A stretch of 64,000 bases of DNA from Hymenopellis radicata (taxonomy: Eukaryota > Basidiomycota > Agaricomycetes > Agaricales > Physalacriaceae): the NCBI GenBank assembly GCA_015501595.1, contig JADNRX010000145.1, forward strand, positions 1 through 64,000, given 5' to 3'. A model generated the notes under the pieces. The model was not told the DNA's origin, did no database searches, and saw nothing but the letters and a program-made list of their open reading frames with translations. Of this stretch, positions 55,239 to 64,000 are shown piece after piece. Positions within the stretch are counted from its first letter, which is position 1. Every line of letters starts with the position of its first letter. The position numbers and the translations under genes are program-made.

Positions 55239-57903
55239 CTACTCCGCCCCACTCTCACCACTGCTCTCGTCCTCGCTGCTGGCAACAAACTCGCTGCTCT
55301 TTGGAGGAAGAGACTTGGACGGCGCCGTCGTACGTGCACGCTTGCGGCTGGGCTGCCCATCACTGCGCCCGGATGCCGCTCTTTTTTTCTTCGTTTGCTG
55401 CCCTTGCTGCCCGCCGGATAGAGATTGAAAGTCCAGTTCTTCGAACTGCCTCGAACCGGCGAACCGGACCGAACTGAACCGGTATTGAACCGGTTGACAT
55501 ATGAACCGGTTAGCGGTTCGAACCGGGTCCGGTTCGCGATTCAGGCAACATCTGGATCAAATGCGAACCGGTTAGGACCAGTTCAAACCGGTTCGAACCG
55601 CTTTTTTGCTTAAAACAGCTGTATCTGCTAATTTATGGGCTAGACAGTGGTTTTTACACTTAGGCATGAGTGTACAAAATGTAGCGCCGTGAATTCCGCC
55701 CCAGTTAGTATCCGGGTCGGTATTTGTAGAGGTCATATTGCATGAGCAATTAATAAAATACAGGTGAAACCACGCTAAATCATGTTTTATTGCCTAATTT
55801 GGTAAGGAAACACTATCCGATTTAAATCCCATTAAATCCAGCTCTCAAAACCGAACATTTCACTCTCTGGAAGTAAAAGATTTCATCAGGTTCTCAGCGC
55901 CGCAGCAGCAGACGTCAAGTAGGATTCCCTATTAGGATGGCCTACTCTGTAGACTGAACATAATGCAAAAGTGCCAGAGATGACTCTGCATGCATCTCAA
56001 CACTACTAAATACTTGTTATGCAGTTGCATACCGACGACTCGACCTTGGGACGCGGATATCTAGCTGTATTCCTTAAATCTGTACTTGTTTGGCTCGGTT
56101 TGAACCGGTTTATAACCGGTCTCAACTGCTAGCGGTTGGAACCGGTTTGAACCGGATTTTGAACTGCAACCGAACCGGTTACAGTGCCTGAACCGGTTGC
56201 GGTTCCGGTTCTACCCAAAATGGTAGTGGTTACGAACCGGTCCGGTTTGCGGTTCACTGCCATTGAGGGTGCAGAACCGGACCGGACCGGACTTTCAAAC
56301 TCTACCGCCGGATGAGTTCTCTTTCGCCGCCGCGTTATCCTTCCCCGCCGCCTTCCTGTGACTACCGTTCTTGTCCGAGCGCTCCTTTCTCGTCTTCTCC
56401 GGTGGGACATAGGCCCGAACACGCTCTTGATATTCGGCATCGGTAAGCCGGACCCAATGGCAAGTGTTGGCAACGAGAGCTTTATAGAGGGGGCGCACAA
56501 CGGATTCTGCACGAAGTTTTGAGGGCGTGCTGAAAGGAATGCTCGTTGGCCATCCTCGAAGTTCAATACGGTAAGGGGCGACAATCTTGGGGTGATATTG
56601 CGCGTATTCCATGTCAATGTTCTTGCGGCCAGTAATACGCGCTAAATAAGGTTAGAGCAAGGCATTCAAGCATGAGGATTAGACTTACCAAGGCCTTCCA
56701 AGATGAGGCGTGTGATTGTCTTACGCATAGAGTCGACCGTCTCACGGGAGTGTTGATCTAAGGAAAAGTTAGTGAAATATAAGAATAACAGAGGAATGGT
56801 GTGCTTACCAAGACCTTTATCCATAGCCCAGTACTCAAATATACGCCCAACGTCGACGAGATCCTTCCCAAACTTCTCCGCAAAGAATTTTTCCGCGCCT
56901 TGACTGGCGTAGACGATGGTGCCAAAGGTGTCGTCGATGTGGGAGCGAACCGTCATTGAGATAGTCATGCTGCCAGTCCGGACACTCATGTTATCAAACT
57001 AGACTCCAGATGTTAGCCTCGAGGTATTGCAATACTAGAGAGACTTACCTCTTTGTTAATGAGTTTGGTGGTTGCCTGAATGTCGCGTCCAGCTGCAACG
57101 TTGTTGGCGCGAAGTGATCGCTCGCTATGGAGTGTGTCTTGTGGTACCAGTTCATCATCACCTCCTCCTCCTCTTTGGACATATTTTCGAACCGGTTGTC
57201 ATCCTTGACGAGTTGACGAAGTTTACCGGCCGGAAGCTTTTCCCCGCGCTTAAGAGCTGGAGTCAGATTAGCAGAGTTTTATCAAAGGCAAAAAAACACG
57301 TACTGGAGTTGACCTGCACACCCATAAGCGAAACCTTGGCATCCATCGTTGACTCGGCGCGCTTTTTCTTCAAGACGCTCCATGGTACACGTCAAATTGG
57401 ACGACATGCTTACTTTCTCATACTTCTTCGCCAGCTCCATCACCTTATTCCCAGCGTCTACGCGAATCTCTGCTATCTCCTGCAAATAGGCGGCGCGTTT
57501 TGTGGCAGCCAGCTTGGCCTTGAACGACTTGTCCCCTTTCGCAGCCCTTGCCCTCTCGGAATCACCAATGGCGTCGGCCTCAGAGCCACGCTTCTCGCGG
57601 ACAGGCTGCAACGGGAAGGTGGGGGTTTCGGCTTGCCCAGGTAGACTCGCCTGCATCATCAATGTCTGATAGCGTGTCAAAGGTCGATGGCTGGAAGGTC
57701 GTCTCGCTGTAGCCTGCTTTTTCAAGCAAAAGAGCTTCCACCCAAGTAGAGGCGTCTGGGGTGGGTGAGCGTGATGGAGAGCGTGAAAGGACTGGTGATA
57801 TGGGCAGACGGGATGACTCAGGGCGTAGAGCTGGATATTCGGGGGCCTCCTGAATTTGCGCAACCTGGGGTGTAGTGAAAATGACTGGAGTCGGGGATAC
57901 CAC
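55239..57903 (-). pseudogene. Agaricomycete-specific gene cut by two transposons
   Basis: Exons: about 57903-57304, 57257-57049, 56998-56809, 56757-56689 and 56641-56305 continuing at 55410-55239. Early residues are Ser/Pro-rich; then MERLEEKA with NDGCQGFAYGCAG; later NNVAAGRDIQATTKLINKE and DNMSVRTGSMTIS; then a Trp-Pro box (GWPTSIPF) followed by NTCHWVRLTDAE; and a Lys/Ser-rich tail ending ESSGESGAE. This block order recurs in uncharacterised multicopy Agaricomycete proteins, sometimes near transposons. Lesions: the 5' part is cut off by the gypsy LTR at 57904, frame changes occur near 57630 and 57130, and the last exon is interrupted by a hAT-type element. Function unknown. Confidence 0.6.
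55419..56304. mobile_element. hAT-type element E with AACCGG arrays, 886 bp
   Basis: Ends TAGAGATTGAAAGTCCAG and CCGGACTTTCAAACTCTA with exact duplication CCGCCGGA (55411-55418, 56305-56312). Both subterminal regions (about 55435-55610 and 56095-56290) are arrays of GAACCGGTT and CGGTTCGAACCG words. The middle is A+T-rich without the core or palindrome of elements A-C. Inserted in the last exon of the surrounding gene. Confidence 0.85.
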
Positions 57904-58121
57904 TGGACTAGGGGTATCCAACCACGCTCGATGGCAAGACGCAGACGATTGTGGCTGTGCTACAGCTAAAACACGCACTACATCTACTTCTGGATCGGTA
58001 CACATTGGTGCTCTACACGACTCGATCTCCGGACGCCCAAGTCCCGCTCTCTCTGCCCGCTCTCTCTTCCCTTGGTCTTCGTCTCCATTGGGACCTTCCC
58101 TGCCTGGGCTACCTAGCCCAT
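57904..58121 (-). repeat. 3' LTR, about 218 bp
   Basis: Ends TAGTCCA (minus strand, 57904) and starts TGGGCTA (58121), just after a G7 purine tract (58124-58131 complement), the likely polypurine primer. Its outer 40 bp match 63939-64000, except that the 5' copy has about 20 extra bases after CCACGCTCG. The 5-bp flank is ACCAC (57899-57903); its partner lies outside the window. Confidence 0.65.
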
Positions 58122-61100
58122 GTGCCCCCCCAAAACAAGGAGACGCCCTCGTCGACATCCACATAATATCAACCTTGTTGACCTCCTCCTCGTCACCTAT
58201 CTCATCATCATCGTCATCCTCCACATCATCAATAACATCACCCAAGTCCTCTGTCTCTGCTACGCCTTCCTCATCCTCTGCCAACTTAGTACCGGGACGG
58301 GGAATGAAACGCCGTAGTCGCCGAGAACTAAACGTGCCCTCTGCTTCTCGCCCATCTTTGTACCGTATGGGCGAACCGTCGAGATTCACCAGATGGTATG
58401 CATTCCGAACTCGACTCTCGACACGGTATGGTGCTGACCATCTGACTAGTAGCTTCTTTTCTGTCTTCATTACGAATATCAGATCGCTGCGGTAGATTTG
58501 GACAAGCTGGCCTTTTTGGAAGACAACCTCGCCAGGTTGTCTTCCGAGTATTTTTGAATCGAATTTCATCTTCTGCTTCTCCCTATGCTCGACATTGTGA
58601 GAGTGCACATCCAGCCGCTGCTGCTGAACATAAGCGACTTGAACGCCGCATCGTCAAAGGACGTCTCTCGCTCTGTATCGCTGATCGGAGTATGCGCTGT
58701 GTTGACCACAAGCCCTAGTGAGATTTCGTTTGGTGAATGTTTCAATGCCGGAAGTATCCGCTCATTGATATCGCATATAGCTTGGTCGAAATGATCAGGC
58801 CAGTTATGTGGCAGTCCTTCAAAATCCGTTATGGCCGCCCAAGCATCCTCGCCCAGGTCCGGTGCGCATAGCCGCTTGAGACGATTCAACAACCGCCCAT
58901 TTGACCCCTCGACTAGACTTGTATCCACGGTGAGTATGCGCCACTGGGAAGTAAACGGTACCATGATCTTCACACCACTCTCGTACTTGGTGGTTGTTCA
59001 GGTGTCGTCCATTGTCCGTCATCAAGTGTCTCGGGTGGAGGAAAGTCACGCACAATTCGGTCGAGTGATTTGAGTGTCGTGTCGGCAGATCCAGGTACGC
59101 GGAACTTGTCACCCATACTTTCTGAGCAAATGCGTCGACATAGAGAATCACCGTCTTGAACCCGCCTTTTGCCTTTGTAAGGACAAGTAGTCCGCCACCC
59201 ACAGCTCGTACGGATGACGCCTGATAACTGGCTCCAGAAGTGAGTGAACGTGTACCGGGCCAAATCCTTTGCAACGTCCACACTCTAGTAGTGCTTTCAC
59301 GATCGACTTGTCCAGCCGAGGACTGTAAAATGGAGTCCATCAGCTCATCTTCACCAAGTCTCGACTCCAGTGTCCATGCGCCTGGTGCTCTTCGCGAGCC
59401 AGCTCCACAGCCTCCTTCTGTGTAACACATTCCAATCTGGCGCGCGCCCGCGTCGATTTACCTGTTGCTAACCGCCACAGCTTCCCTTCATCTACAAAAT
59501 ATCCCTCCGCCCGATGCCGTGCTCGCTTCTTATCACGCACACTCCGCCCATTGTCTATCTCCCCCAGCGACTCCAGTACCTGCACAAACATGGGTTCAGC
59601 TGCAAACCGTGCCAGCAACGCTTCCAGCGGCTCTGCTGATGTCACCCCAAAGACGTCGTTGACCAACCCATGCCGTTCCTGCCAGTCTACTGGTACCGAC
59701 CACTCATGACCATCACCATCGACCACTGGCTGCCCCTCATACTTCCTGCTAAGGGCGTCACCAACCAAGTTTGTCTGACCCGGTCGATGCCGCACTGCCA
59801 CAATCCAAAATGATAGAATTGCCTCCTTCCATCGAGCGTGTGTTGCTGATAGCTTTGAATTTGTAAGGAGGTCGCGTAGCGCTTGACAATCAGTCTCGAC
59901 TTCAATTGGAAACCCGTACGTGTCCTCATCAAACTCTTCAAGACAGAACTTCAAACCCGCCGTCTCGAGCAAGAATGGCTTGTACCGCTCTTCCGCCGCG
60001 GATGTGCGTTTAGAAACGTAAGCGATTGGGTGCAGTGCGCGCGTACTTTTCCCACTGGGTGCACTTGTATCGTGCCACTACGCTAACCAACCTCCAAACC
60101 CCTTTTGACAACCATCCGTTGTGATGATAAATGGTGATCCGTCGTAGCGGGGCGCCTGAAGAACTGGTTCACTGATTAACGCGAGCTTCAAACGCAGAAA
60201 TGCGCGGTCATGCTCTTGTTTCCAGTGTGCAGGAAGATTGACACGACGTTGACCTGCTCGATATGCAGTTCGTCCTTTAGAAGTTGGAACTTCAGCAAGA
60301 CGCAGGAGATCAGAGAGAGGTTGTGCAATCTCAGCATACCCCCGGATCTGAGAACGAAAGACACCTGCTAAACCCAGAAACTGCCCAACATTCTGCAAGT
60401 CTGCCGGTGTAGGCCAGGAAACCAGAGCAGAAACCTTCTTCAAATCTGGCTTAATCCCATATTTCCCCACGCGCGCCCCAGCAAATACTGTAGACTTTCG
60501 ATCAATTCGTCGGTCCATGTGACCTGTGACCTGACTGACGAAATTTTGGTTTCGTCGACTTACCATATATGGTAATTGCCGCCGTGGCGGAGCTGCGGCG
60601 GGAGGCTGGCGGGGGCCCCGCCGGGGACTTTTTCGTGATTTTTGCAGTGACCAGTGTGACTTTTCGTCGGTTTCGGATCCTCTGTGACCCGTGACCGACG
60701 AATTGATTTAAAGTCTACAGTACCGCCTCGCTCACAAACAATGATGTTTTCTTTGCTGATAATGAAAGTTTGGAGGATCGAGAACGCATATGAAGTTCTG
60801 CAGCAAACTCTCAAAGTCATCTCCTGCCTGTCCTCCATCATCGACAAAGAGGACCATGATGCTGTCAATCAGACCCCGTAACTCTCGCTGCGCCACCTCT
60901 GAAAACCAGGTCGGTGCTCCCTCTATCCCCATTGGCATTCGCTTCCATGAGTAATAGCCTCGTCCCTCCACAAAGAAACACAAATATCGCTGTGCTTCTG
61001 AACTCGTTTGACAAGCGAAGAACCCTGACGCGAAGTCAAACGTATTGATATAACGCTTTCCGCATAGTGTCTGCTGTTTCGCCCGAATATCTCCTTGAGG

Positions 61101-62984
61101 CATTGGACGCGTGTCCAGAACTCTGTTAAGTTCCTCGAATGTGCTGACAATACGCCACGCAGGTGTTGGCATAGCATGCACCTGTGTAGGGTCTCGCATC
61201 TTTGGCCGAGGCGGTAAAGGAATATCCGACTGAATCCCTGCCTCAATACACGCATCATTAAGGGCATGCAGAAGCTCATCCATAGGTAGGCCCTGCTCGA
61301 CGTGAGTTTTCTGTGCGAGGGTGATTGGCGAGCAGCATAAGACATCAGCTGCGGGAATAGGTGCCACCACTCCTGCGTCTACCATCTCATCCAGCTTCGC
61401 ATTAAACCATGCCTTCGCTGGTGGTGACATTCGGCGCTGCCCGATCTTCCGTTTGAACGTTACGCCCTCCGGAATCTTCACCGTAAACTCTGCATCATCC
61501 ACCACTAGTACCTCCGCCATCGAGAGTGCAAAACAGTCGGCGTACGACCGAATTGTATCCTCAACTCGTTCACGCTCAGCGCTCGTGAGATCCGTGCCAA
61601 TTGTGATAGCGTCAACGACAGCTTGAATGCGACAGCTATTGAACGGGTCCGTTTTCCTGGTGAAGATGTTTGATTCTTCATGCAGCACCTGAACCGGCAC
61701 CTCGATCTCCTCTTCTTCAACTGTGTCCCAGTCTTCCGCCACGTAACCTCTTTGCATCTGGATCATCGCTAGAACTTGCTTCGCCAACCGTCGCTCAGTC
61801 CGCCCCTTCTTCGCCGATAGACCTTGACTTAGGCGCCAAGCTGTACGCTCTTCTTGAGTACGTCGTTGTCGAATTACAGGTGGATCTGAATGAAGCACTG
61901 TGTCAGTCGAGTTGGGTTCTGGCACATGTGAAATGGGTAACGAGACTTCCCTCGTCGGGGAGTGCGAATCCCCGATGAAGTTTGCGCACGTAGAGTCTGT
62001 TGACTCTGATTTCCCGCGGTTCTGTGCTCCAACTTGTCCTAAGTCCTCCTCCAACTCACTGCTTCTGGTTGGTGCCTCTGTTGAATTTTTTGATTCAGTA
62101 TCAGATAGCATTTTGGCAGATCCTGCAGCATGAGAAACTTCCCTCGTCGGGGAGTGCGAATCCCCGATGAAGTTCGCGCACGGTGGGTGTAACAACCCAT
62201 TATCATCATCTTCGCATCTGAAGCGAACACTCTCCCAGTCACTGTATGTATCTTCTCCTCGCTCTTGTCCTTCCATCCCTGTAGGTGCGCATGCCAAATG
62301 ACTCCAGTCCTGTAAAACAATCTTGTCAGTATTATCCCCTTCAATCTCATCATTGGAGACTCGCCAGGTCTCTCGCCTTGAGGGTTCCCGCACCCCGGGC
62401 AACCCCTGCAAGGACGCTCGCGATTCGGTGACAAACGTCACTGGGTTCTCACCCAAGGCCGTGGCGTCCGCTCGGGACATATTTGGCAACACAACCTTCA
62501 TCTCCCCTACGGTCATCGCCACTGTGTCTGTCGAGTATTCATGCACCGCACGAAACTCTCGTAAGAGAGGCTTCCCAAACAACACCTCCCAGCTCCCCCC
62601 CCCTGCAAATATCTCAAAAGCACCCCTCCCGACTACACCTCCCAGGGTAACCTTCCCTTCCTATACTCCATCAGACGGCACTCTAACACCATTTGCCATC
62701 CTCAGCCATCGCGACGATGGCTTCAATGCTCCCAAACGATGCGCCACCTTGTGGAAAACCACTGAATCAATCGCCCCCACCATAGATCCATCGTCGAACA
62801 CTGCTGTGAGTCGCACATTTTCTCCTCGTGGACCCTCTAATATTACGCGTTGTGTATATGGCCGGTCGCGTGGCGCCAGATCCTGCTTGTTCCCAGTATT
62901 GTTCACGCCAGTAGAAGCAGAATAAAACATGAATTCGTTTCGATCGTCGTACACAACAGGAAGTATCTTGGTAGGACAACTGTT
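58122..62984 (-). pseudogene. Gypsy pol: PR, RT, RNase H, integrase
   Basis: Protease: VFDDGSMVGAID near 62790-62830. Then LFGKPLLREFRA near 62545-62585. Reverse transcriptase: TPAWRIVSTFEELNRV, DFASGFFACQ and VLFVDDGGQ near 60850-61170 (catalytic Asp-Asp kept). The domain is interrupted by the MITE at 60488-60720, and VGKYGIKPDLKKV continues at about 60470. RNase H: TDGCQKGFGGWLA, followed directly by a TAG (60076-60078), then VETDCQALRDLL and VRHRPGQTNLVGDALSRK (about 59745-59915). Zinc-binding HQAHGHWSRDLVK near 59345. Integrase: KGGFKTVILYVDAFAQKVW, TDNGRHLNN, LVEGSNGRLLNRLKRLCAPD, LGLVVNT; C-terminal barrel words LLVRWSAPYRVESRVRNAYH near 58400-58460. Many frameshifts; non-functional. 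Confidence 0.8.
60488..60720. mobile_element. TA-flanked MITE in gypsy pol, 233 bp
   Basis: Ends CTGTAGACTTTCGATCAATT and AATTGATTTAAAGTCTACAG are inverted repeats of at least 28 bp, flanked by TA (60486-60487, 60721-60722). The reverse transcriptase frame (SEA before, VFAGARVG after) closes when the insert and one TA are removed, so the insertion postdates the retrotransposon. The middle is a G+C-rich inverted region (GCCCCGCCGGGG). Confidence 0.8.
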
Positions 62985-63823
62985 CACCGGAGGCTCGACA
63001 TTGTTGCAAAGCACCGGCGTAATATCAATAGACGGAACATGTTTGTGTGTGGATACACTTGAAAAATCCCGTGCGGCTTGTAGAATCTGGGGGGGAAATG
63101 CGCACGGTACGGGATATGAGGCGGGTATGGTCCTGAGCATAGCCTCCAGTGCTCTAATCGCAGTAGTCCGCTCCTCGAAACGCGCGAGTCTGACACCCTC
63201 CGCCTGCAGAATAGCAGTTGCTCCAAATTGAGCTCGTCAACCGCCCGTCTGAAATCCGTCCAGCTCGTTATCGTAATCCCCGCCAGAGGTGATCTCAATG
63301 AACGCGGCATGCGGTCCTTGACGTCGTCGATGCATAGCCCTGCAATATCTGGGATTTGGTGAGCCAAGCGGGTAACCGCATTGACCCACACGCGAATCAT
63401 CATCTGCTTCGTGCCACCAACCACCACTCAGCTCGTCATATTCTCCTCCGTCAACTCGGTCGCCTTCGCTAACAGCGCTGCTCGCTTCTCGTGAGGCCTT
63501 TTTTCCACTGAAGTGACATCCGGCCACTCCACCTCGAATGCGTCTCTCAGTCCCAACACGGCGCGCGTAGATTCCCAAGTTGTGACTGGATTGGCGGTAT
63601 CCTCGGTCAGTTTGTTGATCCATCGACGTGCGTCAGAGTGGCGGGGGAAAAGTGTTTTCAGGATTTGAATCCGCGGGCCGTCATCAGGGATTGTGTCGGA
63701 ATGAAGCAGAAAGTATCGGGAAACGCGATCTATGAACTCTCCGGCGTTCTCGCCCTCGCGCCCATCGCCATAGAAAGTCGCGTTGTCGATATCACAGTAA
63801 CCCATTTTTCCAGAACGAAACAC
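62985..63823 (-). pseudogene. Gypsy Gag
   Basis: Gag starts with the first frame after the primer binding site; likely start MGYCDIDNATFYG at about 63805. Words NAGEFIDRVSRYFLLHSD, RIQILKTLFPRHSDARRW and VEWPDVTSVEKRPHEKRAAL match Gag of Agaricomycete gypsy elements. The frame stops with TGA at about 63428-63430 inside TSxVVVGT and continues afterwards (VWVNAVTRLAHQIPDIAGL), so one nonsense change separates the two halves; a further frame change follows near 63200. Gag would form the virus-like particle that packages the RNA. Confidence 0.65.
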
Positions 63824-63911
63824 GAGGCGAATCCAACACGTTTAACGACACGTGAGAGCTAAATCCACGTGAATGCACGAAAAGAAAGATAAGGCAAGTC
63901 CGAAATGGCTT

Positions 63912-63936
63912 GCTTCGAATCCCGTCCTCATCACCA
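63912..63936 (-). other. tRNA primer binding site
   Basis: The plus strand reads TTCGAATCCCGTCCTCATCA ending CCA, i.e. a T-loop (TTCGAATCC), 3' acceptor stem and CCA end; its complement (TGGTGATGAGG...) starts two bases inside the LTR, the standard position. No tRNA gene is present here. Confidence 0.75.
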
Positions 63937-63938
63937 GA

Positions 63939-64000
63939 TGGACTAGGGGTATCCGACCACGCTCGCGACTCGAGACGGACGATGATGGCAAGACGCAGAC
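63939..64000 (-). repeat. 5' LTR, partial, cut by window end
   Basis: Matches the outer end of 57904-58121 (TGGACTAGGGGTATCC, CCACGCTCG, GATGGCAAGACGCAGAC) with one substitution and an extra 20-odd bases. Confidence 0.7.

Larger units (their letters stand above)
57904..64000 (-). mobile_element. Ty3/gypsy LTR retrotransposon, degenerate
   Basis: On the minus strand: partial 5' LTR, primer binding site, Gag, protease, reverse transcriptase, RNase H, integrase, 3' LTR. The right end lies beyond the window. The element cut into a host gene. Frames are broken in many places and a MITE is inserted in pol. Confidence 0.85.

Noticed and set aside
57580..58608. 342-codon frame that looks like a single protein
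   Set aside because: It is an accidental fusion: integrase C terminus and LTR to 57904, then N-terminal part of a host gene.
63912..63936. tRNA-like 3' end (T-loop, acceptor, CCA)
   Set aside because: No anticodon or D-arm upstream; position two bases from the LTR shows it is the retrotransposon primer binding site.

Overview
The window looks like a filamentous basidiomycete (mushroom-forming Agaricomycetes) nuclear chromosome in a repeat-rich, gene-decaying region. Evidence: introns are 38-78 nt with GTNNGT donors and CTNAC-like branch sites; several gene families are ones I know only from Agaricomycetes; there are F-box paralogues, JmjC, laccase and GH16 fragments, a Ty3/gypsy element, a Helitron and many miniature DNA transposons. 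No rRNA, tRNA gene or CRISPR array was found.

Layout. 1-15 kb: host-type genes, mostly decaying. They are a nucleotidyltransferase-like gene (1350-2413, intact), two relics of uncharacterised fungal families (2852-3905 and 4481-6965), a large JmjC gene with a lost iron-ligand histidine (7681-11390), and a KOW/Spt5-like gene with frameshifts (11896-14799). 15-24 kb: four tandem F-box paralogues. One is intact, one has a single stop, one is split by a hAT-type insertion, and one is truncated. A small multi-exon gene lies among them. 24.6-31.9 kb: a strikingly A+T-rich Helitron (zinc-finger/N-terminal region, HUH Rep, PIF1-type helicase) full of stops and frameshifts. 32-35.6 kb: three hAT-type miniature elements nested inside one another. 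36-43 kb: mostly unrecognisable sequence. 43-47 kb: a laccase fragment and a GH16 glucanase fragment whose 7-nt micro-exon was duplicated by a hAT-type insertion. 49.3-52.4 kb: a 19-bp minisatellite and a 2.6-kb foldback element with about 1.14-kb arms. 53.9-54.9 kb: an intact four-exon gene resembling helical N-terminal domains of fungal NLR-type proteins. 55.2-57.9 kb: an Agaricomycete-type gene cut by a gypsy element at its 5' side and a hAT-type element in its last exon. 57.9-64.0 kb: the gypsy element (minus strand; its 5' LTR runs off the window), itself carrying a TA-flanked MITE.

The dominant theme is layered transposition. Eight elements with TAG-starting terminal inverted repeats and exact 8-bp target duplications can be delimited to the base. 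Six of them share a core, a GCAATTGC-centred palindrome 215-265 bp from one end and a TAAGCCCTC-GAGGC motif, while their subterminal repeat words differ. This is the best candidate for an undescribed system. Four further roughly 233-255-bp elements with CTGTA termini and TA flanks form a second group. All homology statements come from reading translations and recalling families; no search or alignment program was run.
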